This document shows, one piece after another, positions 1 to 8,548 of a DNA stretch of 64,000 bases; positions within the stretch are counted from its first letter, which is position 1, and every line of letters starts with the position of its first letter. Position numbers and translations under genes: made by a program. The notes under the pieces were generated by a model. The model saw nothing but the letters and a program-made list of their open reading frames with translations, was not told the origin of the DNA and made no database searches. The DNA comes from Gammaproteobacteria bacterium (lineage in GTDB: Bacteria; Pseudomonadota; Gammaproteobacteria; GCA-001735895), in the NCBI GenBank assembly GCA_029862125.1, contig JAOTXY010000002.1, forward strand, positions 1 through 64,000, written 5' to 3'.

Positions 1-1
1 G

Positions 2-865
2 ACCCCTCTGTTGTTGCAACGTTGCATGAATGCTCAATTGGACGGCCACAACCAGGCCAAGGCAGCAATCGATATAGCGCTGATGGACTTAATTGGTAAA
101 CATCACAATATGCGTGTCTGTGACCTGCTCGGCGGTGCAATCAGCGAAACTATTCCTTCCTATTTTGCGCTCGGCATCGCTTCCCCGGAAGACAGCGCCG
201 CGCAGGCCAGGGAAAAGATCGGCCAGGGTTTTCCGCGTTTACAGATCAAGTGCGGTGGCCGCGGCGTTGACGAGGATATTGCCGTCATCCATAAAGTCTG
301 GGAAGCAGTTGGCAACGAGGTTCGCCTGGCGGTCGACGCGAATCGCAGCCTGACTGCTCGAGACACACTATTATTAAGCCTGTCCTGCAAACAGATCCCC
401 ATCGTCATCGAGCAACCCTGCAAAACCATGGAGGAAATCGCTTCGATACGCCCGCAAATTCATCACCCGGTGTACCTTGACGAAAATACCGAAACCATCA
501 ACGATGTATTGCGCGCCATATCGCTCGGTATTTGCGACGGCTTCGGCCTGAAACTGACAAGACTGGGAGGCTTGAACGCGTTTACAACGGTCCGTGACAT
601 ATGCGCGGCACGTTCGATGCCGCATTCCTGCGACGATACACATGGTGGCGACATCATCGCCGCGGCCTGCGTCCATGCGGGGGCTACCGTGGACCCAGGG
701 CTACTTGAGGGTGTCTGGATTGGCGCACCTTATTACGAGGAACACTACGATCCTGAAAATGGCATCCGGATCGATACTGGTCATATTAAACTGCCGCGGT
801 CATCCGGGCTCGGCATAGCTCCAGACAAGAGTCACATCGGAACACTGTCGGCGTCATTTAATTAA
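2..865 (+). CDS. Enolase-superfamily (mandelate racemase/muconate lactonizing) enzyme, N-terminus cut by window edge
   Basis: The frame is open to the window edge, so about 85 N-terminal residues of a usual ~370-residue protein are missing. What remains is the catalytic barrel. Visible are LQIK (QxK in place of the usual KxK; the second Lys is the likely base), metal ligands in VDANR, IEQPC and YLDEN, and a second catalytic Lys in GLKLTRLGG. The QxK form is known in branches acting on proline-betaine or hydroxyproline-type substrates. The Rieske oxygenase and SDRs that follow fit catabolism of a small betaine or hydroxy acid, but the substrate is inferred. Family confident; exact reaction open. 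Confidence 0.8.
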   Translation, partial: TPLLLQRCMNAQLDGHNQAKAAIDIALMDLIGKHHNMRVCDLLGGAISETIPSYFALGIASPEDSAAQAREKIGQGFPRLQIKCGGRGVDEDIAVIHKVWEAVGNEVRLAVDANRSLTARDTLLLSLSCKQIPIVIEQPCKTMEEIASIRPQIHHPVYLDENTETINDVLRAISLGICDGFGLKLTRLGGLNAFTTVRDICAARSMPHSCDDTHGGDIIAAACVHAGATVDPGLLEGVWIGAPYYEEHYDPENGIRIDTGHIKLPRSSGLGIAPDKSHIGTLSASFN

Positions 866-1038
866 AGCGCGCTAACAACTCCTATCCCGCCACCGTTGGC
901 ACCCACCCAAGCATTAGATTTCACATTAACTTATTGAATTAACTAATTGAATTATATAATTTTTATATTTTGATTGTCGATGCTCATGTTATGGTTTTCC
1001 AAGGGGAATTGTAACGACCGATATCATCAACTGCCAGT

Positions 1039-2067
1039 TTAGTCATGGGCCTGTTGGGCTTTCAGTTTTCGTCTTTGCAGAAATTGTTGGTGTGATTCGG
1101 GGGTACCATCATGAAACGAGCCGGCCCATTTGTCGCAGGGAATCTCCAGGCCGCCATAATTGCATTCGAAGAAACGATGATGCATCTGGTGATGGAAAGT
1201 CCCCAGCGCCAACCTGTTCTTACCGCCAAAAACCAACCCTTCATAGCCGGTATGCGTAGTTGCTGCAGACAGCGTGAAGTGCTGTAAATGGTAAATGATC
1301 AGTAGCGGATTAGCCGGCACCACCCAGTGAATCAGCACCGAGCCGAGATAAATGATATGTTCGACCGGGTGCATCGATAGTCCGGACCAGGGTCCGATAT
1401 TAGTATTGCGATGGTGCAGGTAATGCACATGTCGATAAAGCGGCGGCCAGTGGATCAGGCGATGAATCAGGTAGAAGTAAAGCGTCTCCCAGATCGGCAC
1501 CAGGAAAATCAGCAGCATCAACCACAAGACATCTCCCGGCATCTCCAGCATCGGGGCATAGCCGTTCGCCAGCGCCCACATCATTAACGACTCGTAGGCA
1601 GTCCATACCGTTACGCCGCTGGCACAGGTCCAGAACATGTTATCGAGAACCTGGTTATTGAAGGTAAAGACACGACTGCTTCTGGCAAGTGGTCTCGCGT
1701 CGTAGTGACGATCCTCACCCTGTTTCCGGTACACGTAAAAATAAAGATGCAGCCCCCCAGCAACTAGGAACATCAGCGCCAGGTTTTTGATGAAAATCTG
1801 CGCGATCCAGTCGAACTGGAAAACCTGGCAGCGCACCAGCGCGGGGTGAAAAAAGAACCAGGAGATGATCGAAAGCATCAGAATGACCAGGTTTTCCGAG
1901 ATCGGAAACCAGCCATCGACCAACCATTTTAAAATCGCCTTTGGCCTGAAGGGTCCGCTAAACAGCGGCGACACCTGGATCGGCAGATCGGGCTGATAGT
2001 TCCACTGTCGTTTCTTCACCCGGCCGGGCGCATCGTCCGACACCGGTTTATCTTCCGAATTCGTCAT
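1039..2067 (-). CDS. Sterol desaturase / fatty acid hydroxylase family membrane protein
   Basis: An integral membrane di-iron oxygenase-type protein of about 342 residues. The family His clusters are present in order: HRLIHW, HYLHHRNTN, then HHQMHH near the C-terminus. Hydrophobic segments precede and separate them. Such enzymes hydroxylate or desaturate lipids in the membrane; the substrate cannot be told here. I placed the start at the ATG at 2067; a TTG at 2103 would add 12 residues, but its GGAG sits only about 2 bases upstream, too close to be a good RBS. It is convergent with the enolase-family gene and divergent from the Rieske gene, so a functional link is uncertain. Confidence 0.75.
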   Translation of the reverse strand: MTNSEDKPVSDDAPGRVKKRQWNYQPDLPIQVSPLFSGPFRPKAILKWLVDGWFPISENLVILMLSIISWFFFHPALVRCQVFQFDWIAQIFIKNLALMFLVAGGLHLYFYVYRKQGEDRHYDARPLARSSRVFTFNNQVLDNMFWTCASGVTVWTAYESLMMWALANGYAPMLEMPGDVLWLMLLIFLVPIWETLYFYLIHRLIHWPPLYRHVHYLHHRNTNIGPWSGLSMHPVEHIIYLGSVLIHWVVPANPLLIIYHLQHFTLSAATTHTGYEGLVFGGKNRLALGTFHHQMHHRFFECNYGGLEIPCDKWAGSFHDGTPESHQQFLQRRKLKAQQAHD

Positions 2068-2238
2068 TGAATTACACCATTCAGTGATATTTGCAAACGG
2101 CAATCTCCATTCCGGTAGTTTTTCATGGTTAAATGTCGCAAATCAACCATTCATATTCCTGGCATACATATTCCCGGCATATTGATATTTTTGTAATCTA
2201 CAAACAATACCTCTAAATCTGGAGAGCAATTTAACCCA

Positions 2239-3402
2239 ATGGAGAAAGCGATGCCCGAGGCAAGCCTGAGCCAAGCTGAATTTTCTCAAATCAGGGGCCA
2301 GTACGACGAAATTGCAACCCGTTCATACTCGATCAATACTCGCTGCTATACCGATTCGAAATTTTTAAAGATAGAGCGGGAGCAGGTTTTTCATCGCAGT
2401 TGGCAGTTCCTGTGCCATGAGGAAAAACTACGTGAGCCGGGCAGCTATGTCACCCTCAGCATCGAAGGTCAAAGCATTGTTGGCGTGCGTAATCGTGAGG
2501 GTGAACTCAAGGCCTACTACAACGTCTGCAAGCACCGCGGGCACGAACTGTTATCGGGCGAAGGTCAAACCAAACGGATAACCTGTCCCTACCATGCATG
2601 GACTTATGACCTTGATGGTGCGCTGGTCAACGCGCCACGCTCCGAGCACCTTGAAAATTTCAGTCAAAAGGAAATCTGCCTGGAGCCGGTGCAGATAGAA
2701 ATTTTCTGCCACCTGGTTTTTGTCAATTTAGACTCCGAAGCCTCGTCCCTGGCGATACAATCAGGCGACCTGGCGACTGAAATCATGCATTACGCACCTG
2801 ACCTCGCAGATCTTACCTTCTCAACACGCCTGACTTATCGCATCAAGGCCAACTGGAAGGCCGTGGTAGACAACTTTCTCGAGTGTTATCACTGCCCGGT
2901 CGCGCACAAGGGTTTCAGTTCGATGATCGACATGGATACCTACAAGGTTAAAACCCACGGTATCTATTCAAGCCATATGGCAAAGGCCAGGCTCGGTGAA
3001 AACAGTGCTTACAACATCGCGGATGCAACGGTGACCGATCACGCGGTCTGGTTTTTATGGCCCAATATGACACTCATGCGTTACCCCGGCCGCGGCAACT
3101 TCATGGTATGGCGCTTTTACCCGATCAACGAGCAGGAAACCTGGGAGGAATTCGATTTCTTCTTTGAAACTGCCGAAGCGGATGAAACCGAAAAAGCAGC
3201 ACTCAAGTTTATCGATGAAGTACTGCAACCTGAAGACATCGGCCTGGTCGAGAGCGTGCAGCGGGGTATGAATACCCCCGCCTTCAACACGGGACGCTAC
3301 ATGGTTGATATCGAAGGCAGCGGCGCCAGCGAACATGCGGTGCACCACTTCCATGGGCTCATTCTTGAGGCCTACCAGCGCGCCAGCGAAGCATCCCCAT
3401 GA
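2239..3402 (+). CDS. Rieske non-haem iron oxygenase, alpha subunit
   Basis: A 387-residue terminal oxygenase. The Rieske [2Fe-2S] site is NVCKHRGH followed by CPYHAW (CxH then CxxH). The mononuclear iron site is in NWKAVVDNFLECYHCPVAHK, giving the two His ligands and the bridging Asp region. Size and motif spacing resemble the glycine-betaine monooxygenase, stachydrine demethylase and carnitine monooxygenase group. No reductase is seen nearby, so electrons must come from elsewhere. The two SDR genes follow with ATGA overlaps, implying one operon. An alternative ATG at 2251 has a better-spaced GGAG. Family sure; quaternary-amine demethylation is inferred from similarity and context. Confidence 0.88.
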   Translation: MEKAMPEASLSQAEFSQIRGQYDEIATRSYSINTRCYTDSKFLKIEREQVFHRSWQFLCHEEKLREPGSYVTLSIEGQSIVGVRNREGELKAYYNVCKHRGHELLSGEGQTKRITCPYHAWTYDLDGALVNAPRSEHLENFSQKEICLEPVQIEIFCHLVFVNLDSEASSLAIQSGDLATEIMHYAPDLADLTFSTRLTYRIKANWKAVVDNFLECYHCPVAHKGFSSMIDMDTYKVKTHGIYSSHMAKARLGENSAYNIADATVTDHAVWFLWPNMTLMRYPGRGNFMVWRFYPINEQETWEEFDFFFETAEADETEKAALKFIDEVLQPEDIGLVESVQRGMNTPAFNTGRYMVDIEGSGASEHAVHHFHGLILEAYQRASEASP

Positions 3403-4157
3403 GCTGCATGCTCGAGGGTAAAACGGCTTTCGTCACCGGAGGCACCGGGGGCATTGGCAGCGCGATCTGCACTCGCTTTGCGCGTGAAGGCGCGCAGGTG
3501 ATTGCAGCTGATTTATCGCAGCAAGGGAAACTGCCTGACCCGGTCGAATTTATCACTTACGATGTCACCGACGAAACAATTTGTCAGAATACATTTGCCA
3601 CTCTTGCAGAACGCTGGAACAAGCTCGATATCCTGGTCAACGCGGCCGGTATCGAAATCGAAAAAACCATCGAAGGAACCACGCTCGAAGAATGGAACCG
3701 CATTTTTGCGATCAACGTGACCGGCATGTTCCTGACATCCAAGTACGCGCTGCCGTTGTTGCGCAAATCGGTAGGCGCCAGTGTAATCAATTTTGGATCC
3801 TACGATGGTTATATCGCCGATCCTGGACTTGCCGCTTACTGCGCCACCAAGGGTGCGGTACACGCGCTGACCCGAGCGATGGCCTGCGATCACGGGCCCG
3901 AGGGCATTCGCGTCAACGCGATCTGTCCGGGTTTTGTCGACACCCCGATGCTGCAAAGCTTTTTCGGTGAATCGGGTGATATTGAATCGCTCAAGAAAGC
4001 GGTACGCGACGTTCACCCGACCCGTACCTATGGCACCCCGGAAGACATCGCCAACCTGGTCAACTGGCTTGCTTCTGACGAGGCGCGCTACGCATCGGGT
4101 CAACTCTGGGTTATCGACGGCGGGCTGAGCGCACAGGTCCAGCAGATGAACTTATGA
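3399..4157 (+). CDS. Short-chain dehydrogenase/reductase (SDR)
   Basis: Classical 252-residue SDR. The nucleotide-binding TGGTGGIG is at the N-terminus, NAAG follows in the middle, and the catalytic YCATK lies after a serine-containing strand (NFGSYDG). The ATG overlaps the Rieske stop (ATGA), showing translational coupling; an internal ATG at 3408 is possible. It probably oxidises or reduces an intermediate of the pathway encoded by the two preceding enzymes. Substrate and NAD/NADP preference are not readable with confidence. Confidence 0.85.
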   Translation: MSCMLEGKTAFVTGGTGGIGSAICTRFAREGAQVIAADLSQQGKLPDPVEFITYDVTDETICQNTFATLAERWNKLDILVNAAGIEIEKTIEGTTLEEWNRIFAINVTGMFLTSKYALPLLRKSVGASVINFGSYDGYIADPGLAAYCATKGAVHALTRAMACDHGPEGIRVNAICPGFVDTPMLQSFFGESGDIESLKKAVRDVHPTRTYGTPEDIANLVNWLASDEARYASGQLWVIDGGLSAQVQQMNL

Positions 4158-4909
4158 ACCGGTTACAGGGGAAGACTGCGCTGATTACCGGTGGCCGTCA
4201 GGGCATCGGTCGCGCTATCGTCGAAAAATTTGTGGACGAAGGTGCTCGTGTCATGACCTGCGGTCGCGACGAGAGACCGCAGGATTTGCCGGGTGAAGTC
4301 TACTGGCAGACAACCAATGTTGCTGACAGGTTAGACATCGATAACCTGCTCAAAGCGGTGGTTGACGAGTTCGGCGAACTCTCGACCCTGGTCAACAACG
4401 CGGGCATCCAGATTGAAAAGACCGTAGTCGACACCACTGACGAGGATTACGCTAGCCTGATGGGCGTCAATGCCTGGGGCGTATTCCTCGCCTGTCGTGC
4501 CTTTATTCCGATCATGTCCAGAGGTGGTTCGATCATCAACATCGGCTCTATCTCGGCGTCGGCCGCGGACCCCGGAATTGCGCTTTACAATGCATCCAAG
4601 GCTTTCGTTCAGGGACTGACGCGTTCGATCGCAGTCGATCATGGTCCGGATATACGCTGCAACGCAATCAGCCCGGGCTGGATCATGACCGGCATGGCCG
4701 ATGCTGCATTCGCGGCAGCAAACCATCCTGCGGCAGCAAAACGCGATGCACTGACGCGTCATCCGGCGGGCCGCCTCGGTGAGCCAGGCGACATTGCCAA
4801 CCTCGCGGTGTGGCTCGCCTCCGACGAAGCCAGTTTCGCAACCGGCCAGTGCTATACCCTGGATGGTGGTTTGACCGCGGCCTCACCGTTAAATCCTGCG
4901 CTGTTCTAG
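4154..4909 (+). CDS. Short-chain dehydrogenase/reductase (SDR), second copy
   Basis: A 251-residue SDR with TGGRQGIG, NNAG, and a YNASK catalytic pair after NIGSISAS. Its start overlaps the preceding SDR stop by four bases (ATGA), so the three-gene block Rieske-SDR-SDR is translationally coupled. It is related to its neighbour but clearly diverged, so it is not a recent duplication. It likely acts on a sequential or related substrate of the same pathway. Cytoplasmic; no signal peptide. Confidence 0.85.
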   Translation: MNRLQGKTALITGGRQGIGRAIVEKFVDEGARVMTCGRDERPQDLPGEVYWQTTNVADRLDIDNLLKAVVDEFGELSTLVNNAGIQIEKTVVDTTDEDYASLMGVNAWGVFLACRAFIPIMSRGGSIINIGSISASAADPGIALYNASKAFVQGLTRSIAVDHGPDIRCNAISPGWIMTGMADAAFAAANHPAAAKRDALTRHPAGRLGEPGDIANLAVWLASDEASFATGQCYTLDGGLTAASPLNPALF

Positions 4910-5003
4910 ATTTCTGTCACCTTCTCGACCTGTATGAACTATAAATAGAGCACCGGACAAGTCAGTTTGACTTGCAATAAACCAGTTCAAGCAAGGCTAT
5001 CGA

Positions 5004-6395
5004 ATGTCAACCGATGTTGATGAAATCACGTTAATTCTATCGGGTGTAAAAATCCTGCAGGATCTCGATGTCGGGATCATCCGCGATATCGCAGAGCATA
5101 CGCAGATCGAAGGGTTCGAAAAAGACGAATTGGTAATCGAGGCCGGCCAGATGGGTCGGCGCATCTACTTCATCTTCGAAGGTAAGGTCGAGGTACAGAT
5201 TCCCGACGTGCAGGGCGATGTCAAAAGGCGAATCATGCTCAAGAAGGGCGAAGTGGTTGGTGAAATTTCATTGCTGATTAACTCGACCTATTCCGCCGAT
5301 GTTGTTGCACTATCCAAAACCACCGCGTTTTACCTCGATCAACAACATTTTAACGAGTTGATCGAAAAGCACCCGGATTTTGCCGAAGTCATGTCGCAGT
5401 TAATGACCAGTCGCATGGCACAAAATGGCGGCATCAACCGGGTTGGCAAGTACGAATTGCGCAGCAAGCTCGGCGAGGGTTCCATGGCGACGGTGTTCAA
5501 CGCCTGGGACGAGGAACTTGAGCGCGAGGTTGCGATCAAGATGCTGAAGTACAAGCTGGCCTTCAACGAAAATTTCCTCGACCGCTTCGAACAGGAAGCT
5601 AAAACCATCGCCAGTTTGAACCATCCGAATATCGTCAACGTATTCGAGGTCATCGATGAATTTTCCACGCGCTTCATTGTCATGGAAAAGCTGCATGGGC
5701 AGGATCTTGCTGCGATCCTGGAAGAAAAAGGTGCATTCAGCCTGACTCAAACGCGCGAAATCCTGTTCCAGGTAACGAGCGCCCTGCAATACGCCCACAA
5801 TCATGGCGAAAAAGGTATCGTGCACCGCGATATCAAACCGTCAAACATCGTCATCGATGCCTACGGCAATATCAAGCTCACTGATTTTGGCGTTGCCGGT
5901 CCACCACAGGACAAGAAGGTTAATATAGAGGGCTCACCCTCGTACCTGGCGCCGGAAATTATCAACGGCGATATCCTCGACGGCCGCGCCGACATTTACG
6001 CACTCGGGGTCATGGCCTTTCACATGTTGACCAACAGCCTGCCCTTCAGCGCGGGCACACTGGGTAAACTGTTAAAAATGCAGGTCAATCAAAAACCACC
6101 CGATATTCGCAATGCCTGTCCCGAAATCGACGAAAGCCTGGCCGGATTCATCGACAGCGCGCTGTCAAAGGATCCCGATGAGCGCATTTCGGACTGGGAC
6201 GAAATCCGCAGGATTCTTAAACCCGCGAGTCAGTTCAACCTGATGCTGGATCCCGACGAGCTCGCGGTGATCATCCGCTTTCGCGATACTGCCTACCAGT
6301 TATCGGGCAGTTTCATCAACGCGATGCAAAAGCTGCTGCAGGAAGAAGACATCAACCACCAGATCGAAATCCATCGCGGCAACGACGAAGAGTAA
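5004..6395 (+). CDS. Cyclic-nucleotide-binding domain fused to Ser/Thr protein kinase
   Basis: A 463-residue soluble fusion. Residues about 10-135 form a cNMP-binding beta-roll (EAGQMGRRIYFIFEGKVEV; GEVVGEISLL). From about 145 there is a Hanks-type kinase: GEGSMATV loop, VAIK lysine near 179, HRDIKPSN near 274, DFGVAG near 294, then SPSYLAPE. All key catalytic residues are present, so it should be active. There is no transmembrane segment, unlike PknB-type kinases; input is presumably cyclic nucleotide. It is convergent with a class III nucleotide cyclase gene, which suggests a local cNMP signalling pair. Substrates unknown. Confidence 0.9.
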   Translation: MSTDVDEITLILSGVKILQDLDVGIIRDIAEHTQIEGFEKDELVIEAGQMGRRIYFIFEGKVEVQIPDVQGDVKRRIMLKKGEVVGEISLLINSTYSADVVALSKTTAFYLDQQHFNELIEKHPDFAEVMSQLMTSRMAQNGGINRVGKYELRSKLGEGSMATVFNAWDEELEREVAIKMLKYKLAFNENFLDRFEQEAKTIASLNHPNIVNVFEVIDEFSTRFIVMEKLHGQDLAAILEEKGAFSLTQTREILFQVTSALQYAHNHGEKGIVHRDIKPSNIVIDAYGNIKLTDFGVAGPPQDKKVNIEGSPSYLAPEIINGDILDGRADIYALGVMAFHMLTNSLPFSAGTLGKLLKMQVNQKPPDIRNACPEIDESLAGFIDSALSKDPDERISDWDEIRRILKPASQFNLMLDPDELAVIIRFRDTAYQLSGSFINAMQKLLQEEDINHQIEIHRGNDEE

Positions 6396-6440
6396 AGCGT
6401 CACACCGAAAAAGCCGGCAATATCTCCGTTATATTGCGTC

Positions 6441-6460
6441 ATCCCCGCGTAAGCGGGGAT
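6441..6460. repeat. Short palindrome of the dispersed REP-like type
   Basis: A perfect inverted repeat, ATCCCCGC-GTAA-GCGGGGAT (8-bp arms, 4-base loop), in the gap between two convergent genes. Its composition resembles dispersed palindromes common in proteobacterial intergenic regions; other copies in the genome cannot be seen from here. It may help end transcription from both sides. Confidence 0.55.
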
Positions 6461-6506
6461 CTCACAATGTACCTGCGCTTTCGATCGTTACCTTGTCACG
6501 AGGACT

Positions 6507-6530
6507 CGGAAAACCCCTACGGGGCTTCCG
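6507..6530. terminator. Intergenic hairpin between convergent genes
   Basis: CGGAA and TTCCG enclose an inner CCCC-TAC-GGGG stem, forming a stable hairpin between the kinase and cyclase stop codons. There is no T-tract, so a role as a terminator or 3'-end protecting structure is inferred from position only. Confidence 0.4.
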
Positions 6531-6586
6531 GGATGAGACCTGACGGCCTACTTTCGCGGTGGGCTGACGTATCCTAATGACCAGGC

Positions 6587-8347
6587 CTACTCCAGACCAC
6601 ATATCCTCAAACCGTTTAGATAGGGATCCAGACCTCCGGCGTGTTTTGTCGGCAGGTTTACTTCAAGATAACCGATTGACAGGTCGGGTTTTGCTTCCAG
6701 CGCCAGTGCAAGGGACTGCTTCGCCTCGTCGACCCGTCCAAGGTTAGCCAACGCGGAAGCCTTAACGGCGTGCGACCAGTACCCCGTCGCATTGGGAATC
6801 TGCAGAGTCTGATGGGCCCAGTCCAGCGCCGCTTCGTATTCTTCACTAAGGATATAATTGAGCGCATGCACGATCGTGAATGCCCACAGCATCGGGTCGC
6901 GCGGGCTCATCGCAACCGCTTGTTTGGTTGTGCGCCCGGATTCCTCAAGCTCCCCCGCGAGTGATAACGCAAATCCCAGGCCATGATAGGCCTGGGCAAA
7001 ACAGGGATTCAGTTCGATTGATTTTCTAAGTGCTGCTATTGACGCGTCATGATCGCCCAGCATCATGTGAATGCGGCCAATCGCAAAATACGAAATCGCA
7101 TCCCTGTCATCGCACTGCAGCGCTAGCTTAGCGGCCGCCAGTCCTTCCTGCAAAAGCGCATCCGGGTTTTCGGTAATTCCCAAAATCACGAACTGGTAGC
7201 AACAATAGGCATAGTAGGCATAAGCCGGGGCAAATTTAGGGTCTGCCTCGGAAGCGCGTTTAAACAACCCCATTGCAGTCCGAATGTTTTCACGCTCAAA
7301 GGTCCACATGTGCCACAACGCCCGCTGATATAACTCCCAGGCATCGAGATTATCAGGAGACTTGTTAACCGCTCGCTCACGCTCGAACGCATTCAATTCA
7401 GGCTCGAGTGCCGAGGCGATAACCCGCACCATTTCATCCTGCAGATCGAAGATATCCTCCATCTCGCGATCGTAGCGTTCAGCCCAGACGTGGTGCCCGG
7501 TTTCGGCATCGATGAGCTGCACGGTCACGCGCACCCGGTTGCCTGCCTTGCGCACGCTACCTTCCAGCACGAATCGTACACCAAGCTCATTGGCCACCTG
7601 GCGCACATCAATTGCAGAGCCCTTGTAGGAGAAAGTGCTCTCGCGCGAAATAACCTTGAAAGAACGAATCTTGGACAGGGCGGTGATCAAATCTTCGGTG
7701 ATGCCGTCGCCGATAAAATCCTGGTCCGGGTCATTGCTCATATTGGTCAGTGCCAGTACGGCGATCGAGGGCATTTCAGAAGCGCGCGATTTTTTTGCAC
7801 CAGCAGCCCCGGGCTGATCACCTTCCGGCTTCCAGTAAAATACGTGGACTGGCCGATTAATGTTTTTAAACTGCTCCTCACCACCGTCGTTGAAATCCAC
7901 ATCGAGCTTGCCAAGCACCTGTTCATGAACGGATGTGGAAATGCAGATACCGCCTTCGGGTGCCGCGGCCTCGAGCCGGGCCGCGAGATTGACGCCATCG
8001 CCAAACACTTCGCCGCGGTCTTCGATAACATCACCGATATTGATGCCGATACGAATCTGGACCTTCTTATCGTCATCAACCTGGTGATTTTTATCAGCCA
8101 TCTCGCGCTGGATTTCGACAGCCGTATTAACGGCGCTAACCGCGCTGGAAAATTCCGCCAGGATCGCATCGCCCGCATATCGCAGTACATTGCCGCCGGC
8201 ATCCTTTATCTGCTGGCTGGCGTAATCCAGCAGCTCCATAACCTGTCGGTGCGTACCTTCCTCATCGCCACCGGTCAGACGCGAATAACCTGCGACATCG
8301 GTATATAGAATCGCGGTAAGCTTACGATTGAGTGACTCAGACGGCAT
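6587..8347 (-). CDS. Class III adenylate/guanylate cyclase with TolB-like and TPR domains
   Basis: A 586-residue soluble protein. The N-terminal cyclase homology domain starts RKLTAILYTDVAGYSR and continues with RYAGDAILAEF (two metal-binding Asp) and GDGVNLAARLE. A TolB-like segment follows (SIAVLALTNMSNDPDQDF, then GDGITEDLI, from about residue 190), then TPR-type helices to the end (for example SIELNPCFAQAYHGLGFA). This architecture is a recurrent proteobacterial family. It should make cAMP or cGMP; the convergent CNB-kinase is an obvious candidate receiver. What the TolB/TPR part senses is unknown. Confidence 0.88.
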   Translation of the reverse strand: MPSESLNRKLTAILYTDVAGYSRLTGGDEEGTHRQVMELLDYASQQIKDAGGNVLRYAGDAILAEFSSAVSAVNTAVEIQREMADKNHQVDDDKKVQIRIGINIGDVIEDRGEVFGDGVNLAARLEAAAPEGGICISTSVHEQVLGKLDVDFNDGGEEQFKNINRPVHVFYWKPEGDQPGAAGAKKSRASEMPSIAVLALTNMSNDPDQDFIGDGITEDLITALSKIRSFKVISRESTFSYKGSAIDVRQVANELGVRFVLEGSVRKAGNRVRVTVQLIDAETGHHVWAERYDREMEDIFDLQDEMVRVIASALEPELNAFERERAVNKSPDNLDAWELYQRALWHMWTFERENIRTAMGLFKRASEADPKFAPAYAYYAYCCYQFVILGITENPDALLQEGLAAAKLALQCDDRDAISYFAIGRIHMMLGDHDASIAALRKSIELNPCFAQAYHGLGFALSLAGELEESGRTTKQAVAMSPRDPMLWAFTIVHALNYILSEEYEAALDWAHQTLQIPNATGYWSHAVKASALANLGRVDEAKQSLALALEAKPDLSIGYLEVNLPTKHAGGLDPYLNGLRICGLE

Positions 8348-8548
8348 CGACTTCCCTGGAATTGCAACGGCTTAATTGGATTTGAAAATCAGTATAAAGA
8401 GCAGTAAGCCGAAGTCCAGCCAAAATGGTTAATGCCGGCCTCAGGTTTCGAGTAATATTGGCGACACTATATTTTCAATTCTGGAACTGAGATCAGCGAA
8501 CCCGCCGACCCCATACGCCATAAAATAGCCGGAGTTTTAATTCTGTCG

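Noticed and set aside
3513..4103. 196-residue minus-strand frame opposite the first SDR
   Set aside because: No domain; the plus frame has all SDR motifs and coupled start and stop.
7490..8308. 272-residue plus-strand frame opposite the cyclase
   Set aside because: No domain or RBS; the minus strand has an intact cyclase domain.
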